64,000 nucleotides of DNA from Mycobacterium sp. 852002-51057_SCH5723018 (lineage in GTDB: Bacteria; Actinomycetota; Actinomycetes; Mycobacteriales; Mycobacteriaceae), in assembly GCF_001667035.1 (NCBI RefSeq), contig NZ_LZIR01000004.1, forward strand, positions 124,001 through 188,000, given 5' to 3'. How positions within the stretch are numbered: the first letter of the stretch is position 1; each line of letters opens with the position of its first letter. Below, piece by piece: positions 18,044 through 26,973 of this stretch. The notes beneath the pieces were generated by a model. That model did no database searches. It saw only the letters and a list, made by a program, of their open reading frames with translations, and had not been told where the DNA came from. The position numbers and the translations under genes are program-made.

Positions 18044-19066
18044 TCAGGCGGCGCAGGCCTCAATCAGGTGGTATGGCGGGTGCAGGGGTGTAACGCAGCT
18101 TATCTTGAGGTCGGCCGCCTGCAACAACCGCTCGAATTCGCCCATTTCGCGTTCGCGTCCGGAAAAGGCGAACATCATCGCGACGTCCATCAACGCCGCA
18201 GTGAGTTGGTTCTGGTCGACAGTCATCTCGACGATCATGAGGCGAGCGCCGGGCCTCATGGCCCTTCGAACGTTCCGCAGAATTCTCTTGCAGGAGTCGT
18301 CGTTCCAGTCATGCAGCACAAACTTGAGCAGGTGAATATCAGCGGCCGGGATCTCCTCGAAGAAGTCACCGGCCATTCCCGTCATGCGGTCCCCGAGTTG
18401 GTGCCGGCGCGCCTCTTGCTCCACACCGGGCAGTGCCGCCGGTCGGTCGAGGACCACTCCAGTGAGCTGAGGATGGGCCGCCAGCAGCTCGGCGAGGAAC
18501 GTACCATTAGCGCCGCCGACATCGGCGACCAGACGTGCATCGGCGACGTCGATGGCAGCCACCGCGTCTCGAATCACGGGTGTCGACAGATCGGTCATCG
18601 CTGCACCGAAGATCTGTGCTTGTTCGTGGTGCTGGCTCAGATATTCAAAAGTGCTGCAGCCCAAAGTCTCGGTTGCGTAATTCTCGCCTCGGATTACCGT
18701 ATCGGGCAGACGCAGCGCCGGAAGCCAGAAGGTCTCCGACAGTCCGGCCAGCGCGTAGTGCTTGAGGCAGAACGGTGAGTCCTTATGCAGCACTTCCAAC
18801 ATCGGGGTTCCCGAAAACACCCCCTCGGCGGCGTCGTACCGCAGAAGCCCGAGCGCGGTGCCGGCGCGCAGAACGCGGTAGGTCATATCTGGATCACTGG
18901 CTGCAAGCTCGGCAATCTGCTCGGCACTTCGGGGCCCTGATGCGAGCTGCTCAGCGACCGAGAGCGACGCTAGGGTGCGGACTGCCTGGGCTCCCCAGGC
19001 GGCCATGATCAGCTGATAAACGGTGTCAAAGTTTGCTTGGGAGCTCGAAACCACGGGCTTGATCAC
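18044..19066 (-). CDS. SAM-dependent O-methyltransferase
   Basis: 340-aa class I methyltransferase of the plant-COMT/hydroxyneurosporene type. An N-terminal winged-helix dimerisation domain spans about residues 15-95 (VAEQLASGPRSAEQIAELAASD). The SAM-binding DVGGANGTFLAELLAAHP is near residue 174, the LLKFVLHDWNDD active-site region is near 240, and RLMIVEMTVD follows. HDW carries the usual catalytic His. Start is GTG at 19066 after GAAAGGCA. It lies directly upstream of the cupin gene. Acceptor unknown; secondary-metabolite or quinone-type hydroxyls are typical. Confidence 0.87.
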   Translation of the reverse strand: MIKPVVSSSQANFDTVYQLIMAAWGAQAVRTLASLSVAEQLASGPRSAEQIAELAASDPDMTYRVLRAGTALGLLRYDAAEGVFSGTPMLEVLHKDSPFCLKHYALAGLSETFWLPALRLPDTVIRGENYATETLGCSTFEYLSQHHEQAQIFGAAMTDLSTPVIRDAVAAIDVADARLVADVGGANGTFLAELLAAHPQLTGVVLDRPAALPGVEQEARRHQLGDRMTGMAGDFFEEIPAADIHLLKFVLHDWNDDSCKRILRNVRRAMRPGARLMIVEMTVDQNQLTAALMDVAMMFAFSGREREMGEFERLLQAADLKISCVTPLHPPYHLIEACAA

Positions 19067-19109
19067 TGCCTTTCATCGGACGGCGGCGTCGCCGTTGAAC
19101 CATCACTTT

Positions 19110-19137
19110 CGAGTGCTCTACCTGAGCGCTCCACTCG
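19110..19137. terminator. Hairpin between two minus-strand genes
   Basis: Imperfect 28-nt inverted repeat, from CGAGTGCTC to GAGCGCTcCACTCG with a 5-nt TACCT loop, just after the stop of the oxidoreductase gene and 43 nt before the methyltransferase start. It could be a weak terminator or an operator. No U-tract is present. Confidence 0.4.
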
Positions 19138-20595
19138 TCAATCGCCTCGCGGGGACGAATCCCGATAGGCCTCAAGCAACCTCAGCCACAGTTCGCTGAT
19201 GGTTGGGAAGCACGGCACGGCGTGCCACAGCCGATCGACGGGCACCTGGCCGGCGACGGCGATGGTGGCCGAGTGCAGTATCTCGGTGACGCCGGGGCCG
19301 ACCAGCGTGACACCCAGCAGGTGCTCCCGATCCGCGTCGACCACCATCCGCGCCCGGCCGGTGTACCCGTCGGCGTAGAGCTTGGCTCCCATTACGACGT
19401 CGCCGATTTCGACGTCGACGGTGCGCACCCGATGCCCCGCCCGCTCGGCCTGCTGAGCCGTGAACCCGACGGCGGCGGCTTCCGGGTCGGTGAAGAACGC
19501 CTGCGGCACGGCGTAATGGTCCGCCGTGGTCGCATGCGCGCCCCACGGCGCGGTGTCCAACGGGGTTCCCGCCGCGCGGGCCCCGATGGCCGCACCGGCG
19601 ATGCGTCCCTGGTATTTGCCCTGATGGGTCAGCAGGGCACGATGATTGACGTCGCCGGCCGCGTAGAGCCAACCGTCTTCGATGGCCGGCACCCGGCAGG
19701 TGTCGTCGACGTCGAGCCAGCTGCCCGGCGTCAGTCCCACCGTCTCCAGGCCGATGTCGTCGGTGAGCGGCGCCCGGCCGGTGGCGAAAAGCACCTCGTT
19801 GACTTCCAATTCGGATCCGTCGTCCAGCTCGAGAACCACCGGCGCGCCGTCGGGCCGGCGCAGCGCACCGACCGACACCCCCATGCGCACGTCCACGCCC
19901 GCGTCGGTGAGCCCGCGGCCGATGAGTTCGCCCACAAACGGTTCCATCCGGGGCAGCAGCCCGGACCCCCGCGCCAGCAGCGTCACCTTGGAGCCCAATC
20001 CTTGCCAGGCGGTGGCCATTTCGACGCCCACGCCGCCGGCGCCGACGACGGCAAGCCGCTCGGGGACGTAACTGCTGTCGGTGGCCTGGCGGTTGGTCCA
20101 GGGCCTGGCGTCGGCGATGCCGGGCAAGTCGGGGAGGGCAGGCCGGCTCCCGGTGCAGACCACAACCGCATGCCGCGCGGTCAGCACCCGCCGCTCGCCG
20201 TCGGGGGCGCAGACGGCGACTCGTCGCGGGCCGTCCAAGCGCCCATGGCCGCGCACCAGGAAGGCGCCGATTCCGCTCACCCAGTCGGCCTGGCCGCTGT
20301 CGTCCCAGTCGCTGACGTAGCGGTTGCGGCGGCCGAAGGCCCCCGCCGCGCTGAGGGAACCGGTGACCGCCTCGCGCGCGCCGTCGACCCGGCGGGCATC
20401 CGAGACGACAATCACCGGACGTAGCAACGCCTTACTGGGCACACATGCCCAATAGGAACACTCGCCCCCGACGAGTTCGCGCTCGACCACCGCAACGCTC
20501 AGCCCCGCCGCCCGGGCGCGCTCGGCGGCATTCTGCCCGATCGGCCCGGCGCCGAGCACCACGACGTCGTAGTCCTGTTTCACGTCTGCTGTCAC
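19138..20595 (-). CDS. Pyridine nucleotide-disulfide oxidoreductase homologue
   Basis: 485-aa flavoprotein of the dihydrolipoamide dehydrogenase/mercuric reductase family, resembling Rv0794c. The FAD motif [17 protein letters not shown] (residues 12-28) is followed by the redox-active CSYWAC pair (C46, C51) and the NAD(P) motif [17 protein letters not shown]. The C-terminal active site reads [11 protein letters not shown]: the His that normally precedes the PT dipeptide is Phe463. Lipoamide dehydrogenase activity is therefore unlikely; a quinone or small disulfide is a better guess. It is upstream of the methyltransferase gene. Confidence 0.87.
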   Translation of the reverse strand: MTADVKQDYDVVVLGAGPIGQNAAERARAAGLSVAVVERELVGGECSYWACVPSKALLRPVIVVSDARRVDGAREAVTGSLSAAGAFGRRNRYVSDWDDSGQADWVSGIGAFLVRGHGRLDGPRRVAVCAPDGERRVLTARHAVVVCTGSRPALPDLPGIADARPWTNRQATDSSYVPERLAVVGAGGVGVEMATAWQGLGSKVTLLARGSGLLPRMEPFVGELIGRGLTDAGVDVRMGVSVGALRRPDGAPVVLELDDGSELEVNEVLFATGRAPLTDDIGLETVGLTPGSWLDVDDTCRVPAIEDGWLYAAGDVNHRALLTHQGKYQGRIAGAAIGARAAGTPLDTAPWGAHATTADHYAVPQAFFTDPEAAAVGFTAQQAERAGHRVRTVDVEIGDVVMGAKLYADGYTGRARMVVDADREHLLGVTLVGPGVTEILHSATIAVAGQVPVDRLWHAVPCFPTISELWLRLLEAYRDSSPRGD

Positions 20596-20682
20596 CGTTG
20601 AAGATCCTTCCCGGGGCGCGCCTCAGTTGTCTATGCGACAGTCGGCCCAAACGGGACGACATCTTGCGTTGTCCTCGAACCC

Positions 20683-21375
20683 TCAGCTCCGTACCTCGAT
20701 GAGCCGCGCGGCCAGCCGGCGTAGGTCGCTCACCACGAGGTGTGGCTGCGGCAACCCGTCGACGGGCAGCGGTGGATTGCCCGGCCGGGTGATCAGAGCA
20801 CCGCTGAAGCCGACGTTTTGGGCGCCGACGGTGTCCCAGACGTGCGCGGCCACCATCATGCAATCCGCTGGAGCGACCCCGAGTTTCACGCACGCGTGCC
20901 GGTACACCGCCGGGGCCGGCTTGAATGCGCGGCAGGCATCGACGCTCAATTGTTGCTCGAAGAAGCCGCCCAGCCCCGCGCTTTGCAGCGCCGTCGGCCC
21001 GTCGGGGTTGGGCGGTGAATTGGTCAGGGTGGCAAGGCGAAAGCCGTTGTCGCGCAGCGTGGCAAGTCCGTCCGGGACATCGGGATGTGCCGGCATGGTC
21101 AGGAAGCCCGCCTTCAGCCGGCGCAGCTCGTCCTCGCCGATGTCCACCCGGTATGCGTCGCCCAGCATGCGCAGCACCCCCTGGGCCAACTGAGAGAAGT
21201 TCACATAGCTTTCCGCCAGGGTGGCGGTCATGGAGTACATGATCAGCTGAGCGAACCAGTCCCGCAGCACCCGTTCGTCGCCGAACCATTCGCCGAAAAG
21301 CGGTGCCAGGGAATCGATATCGAGCAGCGTCTCGTTCACGTCGAACACGAGCACAGACGGTACGGTGGTCGGCAT
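20683..21375 (-). CDS. Haloacid dehalogenase, type II (L-2-haloacid dehalogenase-like)
   Basis: 230-aa HAD-superfamily hydrolase. Motif I FDVNETLLD places the nucleophile Asp near residue 11. Motif II is TLTNS, motif III is the Lys in CRAFKPAPAVY, and motif IV is MVAAHVWDTVGA. The N-E-T-L pattern and the VAAHxWD block match haloacid dehalogenase type II rather than phosphatases. The ATG at 21375 lies 2 nt after the stop of the TMEM175-like gene, so they are probably co-transcribed. Physiological substrate unknown. Confidence 0.88.
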   Translation of the reverse strand: MPTTVPSVLVFDVNETLLDIDSLAPLFGEWFGDERVLRDWFAQLIMYSMTATLAESYVNFSQLAQGVLRMLGDAYRVDIGEDELRRLKAGFLTMPAHPDVPDGLATLRDNGFRLATLTNSPPNPDGPTALQSAGLGGFFEQQLSVDACRAFKPAPAVYRHACVKLGVAPADCMMVAAHVWDTVGAQNVGFSGALITRPGNPPLPVDGLPQPHLVVSDLRRLAARLIEVRS

Positions 21376-21377
21376 GG

Positions 21378-21971
21378 CTAGCGCTCAACATTCTTCAGGG
21401 TAGGAACGTCCGGCCGTAGGTACACGACAAGGCACATACAGATCAACGCCATTCCGGCCACGGGCCATCTGAGTGCAACCACCGCCGCGGTGGCAAAGAC
21501 GCCGATCGTGATGAACGACCTCATCCGCAGCAGCCTGCGCATCCGCTCGCTGAGCTCTTCGTGCGCGGGTCGATCCACCAACTCGAAACACATCCCGAGA
21601 TAGGTGATGTTGACCAGGACAAACACCGCCGCATATAGGGTCACCGGCGCAGCGGCCAGCCTGCTGTCGGCGATCCATTCGGTGGTGATCGGGATCAGCG
21701 ACACCGAAAACAGGTGCGCGAAGTTGGACCACACCAGCCGCGGCGTCGCCGCCTCCGCGTAGCGGAACAGGTGATGATGGTTGACCCACACGATCGCGAT
21801 GAACAGGTAGCTCACCACGTAACTCAGCCCCGTCGGCCATTCCGGTAGCAGGGCACTGAAGGTGTATGCCTTCGGCGGCTTGAGCTCCAGAACCAGGATG
21901 GTGATGATGACCGCGAACACACCGTCGGAGAACGCTCCCACCCGGTCAGGACTGGTTTTACGTGCGGCCAC
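21378..21971 (-). CDS. TMEM175 family potassium channel-like protein (DUF1211)
   Basis: 197-aa membrane protein with six predicted helices. The diagnostic helix 1 motif FSDGVFAVIITILVLEL is near residues 14-30, and NHHHLFRYAE follows in helix 3. Bacterial TMEM175 proteins form tetrameric, weakly selective K+ channels. ATG at 21971, 9 nt after the VOC stop. It is part of a minus-strand run with DUF427, VOC and haloacid dehalogenase genes. Confidence 0.85.
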   Translation of the reverse strand: MAARKTSPDRVGAFSDGVFAVIITILVLELKPPKAYTFSALLPEWPTGLSYVVSYLFIAIVWVNHHHLFRYAEAATPRLVWSNFAHLFSVSLIPITTEWIADSRLAAAPVTLYAAVFVLVNITYLGMCFELVDRPAHEELSERMRRLLRMRSFITIGVFATAAVVALRWPVAGMALICMCLVVYLRPDVPTLKNVER

Positions 21972-21980
21972 GATGTCTCC

Positions 21981-22412
21981 TCAGGCCGACTGGTGGTTTC
22001 GTTCCTGCAACACCCAGGAATTGCCGTCTGGGTCCCGGAAGTCTGCGAAACTCGCATAATCGGCGCGGCCGGGATCGAGACCCGGCAGAAACCCACCGCG
22101 CCAGCCACCGTCGGCGTCCTTGTGACGGATCTCGCTGACGGCCACCCCACGATCAGTCAGCTCCGCGCGGCAGCCCTCGATGTCTGGAACCACCAGATAA
22201 AGGCCGCGCACCGATCCGGGCGCCGAGTTGGTCAAGCCGACCCCGAACTGGATCGAGGTTGCCGACCCCTCGGGTGTCAGCTGGATGACGCGAAATTCGG
22301 TTGCGGGCGCGTAGTCGACGTCGAGGGTGAAGCCGACCTGGTCGCGGTAGAACCGCAGCGACCGATCCGGATCGGCGACCGGCAGGATGACAACTTCCAA
22401 CAGCGCCTTCAT
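21981..22412 (-). CDS. VOC family protein (glyoxalase-like)
   Basis: 143-aa glyoxalase-fold protein. It begins MKALLEVVILPVADPDRSLRFY. RVIQLTPEGSATSIQFG follows in the first module, and FADFRDPDGNSWVLQER closes the second. The ATG at 22412 overlaps the DUF427 stop (ATGA); the frame is open upstream only as a shadow of that gene. It is probably translated with DUF427. Substrate unknown; resistance or detoxification roles are common. Confidence 0.85.
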   Translation of the reverse strand: MKALLEVVILPVADPDRSLRFYRDQVGFTLDVDYAPATEFRVIQLTPEGSATSIQFGVGLTNSAPGSVRGLYLVVPDIEGCRAELTDRGVAVSEIRHKDADGGWRGGFLPGLDPGRADYASFADFRDPDGNSWVLQERNHQSA

Positions 22413-23290
22413 CGGATGTTCCGAGTGGGTGTTTTCCGCAGCACCTCGTCGATCTCGAGTCCTCGGTCGACACCGTGGGGAAGGACCGTCTGGCCGGGTT
22501 CGAGCTGTAGCTGTTTCCCGTCGAGATATACGTCGATCTTGTCGGGTTCGAAGGACACCAGATTGGTCACCCGCCCGACTTCGGGCCAGGCGTTGATGTA
22601 GGACCACGCGGCGCGCTGGTGGCTGCCGATGTCGTAGTAGGAGCAGATCCCCTTGTAGGGGCAAAAGGTCTGCAGGTCAACGAGTGTGAGGGCGGATTCG
22701 TCGATGTTCTCGCGCGGTACATACCAGCGGGGCGCAAAGCCCGATTCATAGAGCGCCAGCGGGTGCTTCGTGTCGGCGATCACCTGCTCACCGTCGCGAA
22801 CAACGAGATGCCGTGAAGTAGAGCGGATGTCGATACGATGGTAGGCATCGGAGGCATGACCGACGATGCGTTCGTTTTCTTCGTAGAAGCCGTCCATGGA
22901 GCGCCAGGCGAAAGCCAGCCGGCCCTCCAGAACCGCCGCATGAGGCGGCAGCGCGGTGTGTTGCCAGGCGCTGTGGTTAGCTTCTCGCTCAGGAACTTTG
23001 ACGGCGAACCACGCGGTGTCGCCGAGGTCGCGGTGCTCGGTCACCCGGTCTTCGGCTACCAGAATTCCCTCCTCGATATCGCCGCGCGGGAAGTAGGCGA
23101 CCGGATAGCGGCCCGGCTCGTGTAGCAGGACAACGTCCTCGCTGTCGGCGATCCATCGGTCCGCGAAGCGGACTCTCATCCGCCGCCGCAGCGGCTCGGC
23201 GAACAGCAACCGCGGCGGCAGCGGCTGCTCTGTGAGGAAGTGTCCCACCGATCCGGTCGCCAGTGGACCTTGCTGCCAGGCCAGCCCCAT
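22409..23290 (-). CDS. Tandem DUF427 protein
   Basis: 293 aa with two DUF427 units, about residues 35-130 and 150-250. The pattern SEDVVLLHEPGRYPVAYFPRGDI in the first recurs as DTKHPLALYESGFAPRWYVPRENI in the second. The second ends with TFCPYKGICSYYDI, the hallmark C-P-Y-K-G block. The family is widespread in actinobacteria and has no settled function. The start at 23290 is followed immediately by MGLAWQQGPL. It is first in a probable operon with VOC, TMEM175-like and haloacid dehalogenase genes. Confidence 0.85.
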   Translation of the reverse strand: MGLAWQQGPLATGSVGHFLTEQPLPPRLLFAEPLRRRMRVRFADRWIADSEDVVLLHEPGRYPVAYFPRGDIEEGILVAEDRVTEHRDLGDTAWFAVKVPEREANHSAWQHTALPPHAAVLEGRLAFAWRSMDGFYEENERIVGHASDAYHRIDIRSTSRHLVVRDGEQVIADTKHPLALYESGFAPRWYVPRENIDESALTLVDLQTFCPYKGICSYYDIGSHQRAAWSYINAWPEVGRVTNLVSFEPDKIDVYLDGKQLQLEPGQTVLPHGVDRGLEIDEVLRKTPTRNIR

Positions 23291-23345
23291 CGCCGATGTC
23301 CTTCCTTTAGCGAATCTGTTCGTACAAAGGGTGTTTGCCCCCTTG

Positions 23346-24392
23346 TCAGCCCATCACGACGACCATCTTGCCGCCGGCTTCACCCGCCTCCATCACCCGG
23401 TGCACCTCATGAATCTGGTCGAACGAGAAGACGCGGGACGGCTTTGCTTCCAGTTTGCCCTCGGCAACCTGTCGGGCGATGTCTTGCAGGGGCACATCGG
23501 ACAGCGGGAAGCCGGGAGTCCCAAATACGAAGCTGCCGAAGAAGTTCCAGTTCACACCGCTGGCCATGCGCAACAGCGGGTTGAAGTCACCGATGGGGTC
23601 GAGCCCGCCCAGCCACCCCGCCAGGCAGGCCGTACCGCCGCGGCGCAGCATGTCGAGCGAGTCGAGGATGGTGCTGTTGCCGACGAGGTCCAGGACGGCG
23701 TCAATCTCCTTGGCCTCGGGGATGTGGGCGGCCAGGTCGCGCCTCTCCTGCTCGACGCGGGACGCGCCAAGCTTCTCGAGCATGGAAAAGCGGTCAGGGC
23801 TGCGCGTGGTGGCAATGACGTGTGCACCGGCGGCGACCGCCATCTTGAGCGCGGCCTGGCCCAGCGATGACGTCGCGCCCCGCAGCACCAACGTCCGCCC
23901 GGCTTTCAGGTCGATGTTGCGGAAGAGGCATGTCCAGGCGACCGCATAGGTTTCGGGCAGCGCCGCAAGGTCTGACCAAGGCAGATCGGATTCGATGAGG
24001 GCGACGTTCGCCGCACGGACGCGGGTGAACTCGGCGTAGCTGCCGTTGATGGTTCGACCCAATCCGCCCATCAGCGCGGCCACCTTGGCGCCGACCGGGA
24101 ACTCGCCGCCCGGGCACGAGTCCACGATGCCCACGCACTCAATGCCGCTGACCTCCGCGGCCTCGGCCCATTCGCCCCGGCGCATGTGCATCTCGGCGTG
24201 GTTGACTCCGAACCCCTTCACCGCGATCACCACTTCGCCGTCCTTGGGCAGCGGCTTGGGGAGATCGGTGTAGACCAGCCTGTCGAGTCCACCGAATCCG
24301 TTCAGGATGATCGCGCGCATGGTTTGCCCGCCGGCTTTTTCCCGCACCACGGCGGGAGCCGTGGGCAGCCCGGTCGAACTGGAGGCGGACAT
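23346..24392 (-). CDS. Zinc-binding-type alcohol dehydrogenase/quinone oxidoreductase (MDR)
   Basis: 348-aa medium-chain reductase. The GroES-like half contains GFGVNHAEMHMRRGEW and GIECVGIVDSCPGG. The Rossmann half has VLRGATSSLGQAALKMAVAAGAHVIAT (nucleotide binding). It lacks the structural-zinc cysteines, as in quinone oxidoreductases. The ATG at 24392 follows GGGAGGG; Met at 24320 (MRAIILNGFG) is an alternative. Two TGGG-N8-CCCA operators 22 bp apart lie over the promoter, so it is probably repressed by the adjacent TetR proteins. Confidence 0.87.
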   Translation of the reverse strand: MSASSSTGLPTAPAVVREKAGGQTMRAIILNGFGGLDRLVYTDLPKPLPKDGEVVIAVKGFGVNHAEMHMRRGEWAEAAEVSGIECVGIVDSCPGGEFPVGAKVAALMGGLGRTINGSYAEFTRVRAANVALIESDLPWSDLAALPETYAVAWTCLFRNIDLKAGRTLVLRGATSSLGQAALKMAVAAGAHVIATTRSPDRFSMLEKLGASRVEQERRDLAAHIPEAKEIDAVLDLVGNSTILDSLDMLRRGGTACLAGWLGGLDPIGDFNPLLRMASGVNWNFFGSFVFGTPGFPLSDVPLQDIARQVAEGKLEAKPSRVFSFDQIHEVHRVMEAGEAGGKMVVVMG

Positions 24393-24476
24393 CGGCCCTC
24401 CCAAAATGGTTAGTGGCCTTCGGATCTCGATTTGCAAGCAGGGACCGACGGCAGTCGGGCGACCGCACACATTAAA

Positions 24477-24492
24477 TGGGCCAGCTGACCCA
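24477..24492. promoter_or_regulatory. TGGG-N8-CCCA operator, copy 1 (MDR gene)
   Basis: TGGGCCAGCTGACCCA, a palindrome with one mismatched pair, flanked by A and T that extend the arms. It lies downstream of the likely -10 CATAAT of the MDR gene on the minus strand. Confidence 0.65.
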
Positions 24493-24498
24493 TTATTA

Positions 24499-24514
24499 TG
24501 GGCCTACAGACCCA
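24499..24514. promoter_or_regulatory. TGGG-N8-CCCA operator, copy 2 (MDR gene)
   Basis: TGGGCCTACAGACCCA, starting exactly 22 bp (two helical turns) from copy 1. It lies between the likely -35 TGGACA and -10 CATAAT of the MDR promoter. Confidence 0.65.
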
Positions 24515-24545
24515 CACATGTCCAGGGCGCGGAGCGAGCGGCCGT

Positions 24546-25217
24546 TCACGCGTTGGATCGGTGCCGAGGCGGGGTGTATCGGCCTTTGCGGCGCGCGGGC
24601 GGTGGCGCAAAGGAGCGCACGTAATCGACGGCGGCGTTGACGGCGACGCGCAGGGGTTCGGGGTCATTGGTGGCATACGTGATCATCGCGCCGCCCTGAT
24701 GCGCGGTGACCAGTGACACCGCCAAGTGCCGCGGGTTGGCCTCCGGGCGTAGATCGCCGCGTCGGCGCATCGTCTCGAGGCCGGCCAGAAACAGCTCAAT
24801 CCACTCGTCGTAGCCGGCGGCGAGATCGGCGTGTACTTCGTCGTCGGCCTCGATCAGCTCACCGGCCAAGGAACCGTAGACGCAGCCGCCAACGCGGTAT
24901 ACGGCGTCGATGTCGGACACGCAGGCGTCCGCCCATGCCTGCAGGGCGTCGAGGCTATCGAGCGCACCGAGCCGCGGTTGAGTGTGAAAGGCGCGAAGAT
25001 CGTGGCGGCGTGCGCCGACGACGTGACGGGTCAGGTCGCGCTTGTCGCGAAAGTAGTGGGAGATCTGTGATCCGCCCACGCCTGCGGTGCGCCGCACCCG
25101 CTCGATGCTGGTGTTGGCGATGCCGCGCTCAAACATCAGACGGGCGGCGACGCCGATGATGCGCGCACGAGTCGCCAGTCCCTTGCGGGTGAACCGCGAC
25201 GAGGGCTGTTCGGACAC
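24546..25217 (-). CDS. TetR family regulator (tandem copy 2)
   Basis: 223-aa regulator. The HTH is about residues 10-58 (RKGLATRARIIGVAARLMFERG, then VRRTAGVGGSQISHYFRDKRDL). The ligand domain has the Y-x-x-W-I-E-L-F and HQGGAMITYA blocks. It starts with GTG at 25217, 22 nt after the stop of a paralogous TetR gene. The two share the K-G-x-A-T-R, SQxxHYFxDK and SAHQGG/TAHQGG blocks. The MDR gene follows beyond a double operator. It is the likely local repressor, perhaps with its paralogue. Confidence 0.87.
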   Translation of the reverse strand: MSEQPSSRFTRKGLATRARIIGVAARLMFERGIANTSIERVRRTAGVGGSQISHYFRDKRDLTRHVVGARRHDLRAFHTQPRLGALDSLDALQAWADACVSDIDAVYRVGGCVYGSLAGELIEADDEVHADLAAGYDEWIELFLAGLETMRRRGDLRPEANPRHLAVSLVTAHQGGAMITYATNDPEPLRVAVNAAVDYVRSFAPPPARRKGRYTPPRHRSNA

Positions 25218-25239
25218 GTTGCCGCCTTTGGCAGATGAT

Positions 25240-25935
25240 TCAGCTGACGTTAGTCACCGGGCGCCGGCTGCGCGGACGGCGCGGGGGACGCGGAGCACGT
25301 TCGGCGGAATCGGTGGCAAACATGCGGAGATAGTTGACCGCGAAACGGACCGCGTCCGCGTGCGGCCATTCCGCCCGGTAGGTAAATGCCAAGGTGCCAC
25401 CTCCCTGGTGAGCGCTGACAATGACCAGAGCGAGCTGCCGTGGGTCGGCATCCGCGACCAGAATCCCGTCGTGTTTCATCCGCTGGATCGCCTGCTGAAG
25501 AACCTCGACCCAGTCCCAGTAGCCCGCCGCGAGCGTTTGGCGCGTTGCGTCATCGGATTTGGCCAGCTGCCCGGCAAGCGCGTGGTAAGTGGGCGTGCCG
25601 AAGTATCCAATGCGCCTGAGGTAGCGCATGTTGAGGTCGATCCAGCGTTCGAAGTCGTCGAACGAGGCCAGCCCGCCAAGCTTGGGCTGACGGTGAAACT
25701 CGAGGACCACCCCGATCTGACGGGCGATGACCGCGCGGACGAGCGCGCCCTTGTCCGCGAAGTAGTGGGCGAGCTGCGAGCCGCTCACCGACGCCGTTTT
25801 GCGGACGTTGTCCATGTTGAAGGCCGCCAGGCCCTCGGTGACGATCAGCTGTGCCGCCGATTCCACGATCCGATCGCGGGTGGCACGCCCTTTGGCGGTC
25901 AACCGCTTTTCGTCCTGCGACTGCAGCTGGGCCAT
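25240..25935 (-). CDS. TetR family regulator (tandem copy 1)
   Basis: 231-aa regulator. The HTH is about residues 15-65 (KGRATRDRIVESAAQLI, then VRKTASVSGSQLAHYFADKGAL). The C-terminal domain has WDWVEVLQQAI and SAHQGGGTLAFTYRAEW. ATG at 25935. The C-terminal tail is rich in Arg and Pro. A TGGG-N8-CCCA site (25968-25983) lies 33 bp upstream, which suggests autoregulation. It is paralogous to the next gene and probably co-transcribed with it. Confidence 0.87.
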   Translation of the reverse strand: MAQLQSQDEKRLTAKGRATRDRIVESAAQLIVTEGLAAFNMDNVRKTASVSGSQLAHYFADKGALVRAVIARQIGVVLEFHRQPKLGGLASFDDFERWIDLNMRYLRRIGYFGTPTYHALAGQLAKSDDATRQTLAAGYWDWVEVLQQAIQRMKHDGILVADADPRQLALVIVSAHQGGGTLAFTYRAEWPHADAVRFAVNYLRMFATDSAERAPRPPRRPRSRRPVTNVS

Positions 25936-25967
25936 CGCGTCAGGTTAACCCCGGGCGACCCGGAATT

Positions 25968-25983
25968 TGGGATATCCAGCCCA
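25968..25983. promoter_or_regulatory. TGGG-N8-CCCA operator upstream of the tandem TetR genes
   Basis: TGGGATATCCAGCCCA. The outer arms match the other sites, while the inner eight bases are not symmetric. It is the third distinct promoter in 2.6 kb to carry this motif. Confidence 0.55.
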
Positions 25984-26014
25984 CTGTCCGGGCGGCCCGC
26001 TGTCGCGGGTCGGG

Positions 26015-26887
26015 TCAGGCGGGTGCGTGCACCTTGGCGAGAAACCCGCGGATCAGCTCGGTGGCTTCGTCCAGCGCGGACTCGAGCAGGAAGTGACCGC
26101 CATCGAGCACATGGATCTCGGCTTCGGGCAGGTCGTCGGCGAACGCTTCGGCGCCGGCCGGGCCGAAGATTTCGTCACCTCGGCCCCACACCGCCAGCAG
26201 TGGTACGCGGCTGGCGCGGAAGTATTCGTGCAGGCGCGGGTATAGCGGCGCGTTGGTGGCGTAGTCGAGGAACAGTTTCAGCTGCACCTCGTCGTTGCCC
26301 GGGCGCAATATCAGCGCGTAGTCGTGATGCCAGCAGTCGGGGTCGACCAGTGTCTCGTCGGCGACCCCGGTGACGTATTGCCATCGGGTCGCGTCCAGCG
26401 TGAGGAACTGCCGCACCGCGGCCTCGGTGTCGGGCGTCTGCTCAGCTTGATAGTCCCACAGGACTTTCCAGAAACTCTCGACGAACCCGGCGTCGTAAGC
26501 GTTGCCGCTCTGGGTGATGATCGCGGTGATCGACGACGGCTCACGCAGCACGAGCCGCCAGCCGATCGGTGCGCCGTAGTCCTGCACGTAGATGGCGTAC
26601 CGGTCGATGCCGAGTGTGCGCAGCAGGCCCGCGGTGAGGTCGGCGAGCGCGTCGAAGGTGTAGTCGAACTCCTCGACGGGCGGCGCATCGGAGAGCCCGA
26701 AACCCAGGTGGTCCGGCGCGATGACGTGGTAGCGGTCAGCGAGCGCGGGTAGCAGGTTCCGGAACATGTGGGAGCTGGTCGGGAAGCCGTGCAAGAACAC
26801 CGCTGCGGGCGCGTCCGGGTCGCCGGATTCACGGAAGAACAGCCGATGGCCGTCGACGGTGGCGTATCGATGATGAACCGCCGGCAT
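26015..26887 (-). CDS. Alpha/beta hydrolase, haloalkane dehalogenase/epoxide hydrolase type
   Basis: 290-aa hydrolase. The oxyanion-hole motif FLHGFPTSSHMFRN is at residues 31-44. The nucleophile elbow YVQDYGAPIG uses Asp103, as in haloalkane and fluoroacetate dehalogenases and epoxide hydrolases. The catalytic His is in LDGGHFLLES near the C-terminus. The ATG at 26887 follows GGAAGGA. A perfect TGGGATA-TG-TATCCCA operator lies 28 bp upstream of the start, placing it in the same likely regulon as the MDR and MOSC-fusion genes. Confidence 0.88.
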   Translation of the reverse strand: MPAVHHRYATVDGHRLFFRESGDPDAPAAVFLHGFPTSSHMFRNLLPALADRYHVIAPDHLGFGLSDAPPVEEFDYTFDALADLTAGLLRTLGIDRYAIYVQDYGAPIGWRLVLREPSSITAIITQSGNAYDAGFVESFWKVLWDYQAEQTPDTEAAVRQFLTLDATRWQYVTGVADETLVDPDCWHHDYALILRPGNDEVQLKLFLDYATNAPLYPRLHEYFRASRVPLLAVWGRGDEIFGPAGAEAFADDLPEAEIHVLDGGHFLLESALDEATELIRGFLAKVHAPA

Positions 26888-26914
26888 GACAATCCTTCCG
26901 CATCGGACGCAAAT

Positions 26915-26930
26915 TGGGATATGTATCCCA
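26915..26930. promoter_or_regulatory. TGGG-N8-CCCA operator of the hydrolase gene (perfect palindrome)
   Basis: TGGGATATGTATCCCA has 7-nt arms that are exact inverted repeats around TG. It lies just downstream of a CATACT -10-like box on the minus strand. Confidence 0.75.
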
Positions 26931-26973
26931 GTATGCGCCAAAATTTCCAAGCCGCAAGACCGTCCCGCAGGAG

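Noticed and set aside
23312..23326. CGAA-TCTG-TTCG upstream of the DUF427 gene as an SOS box
   Set aside because: Spacing and flanks do not match the mycobacterial LexA box (TCGAAC-N4-GTTCGA).
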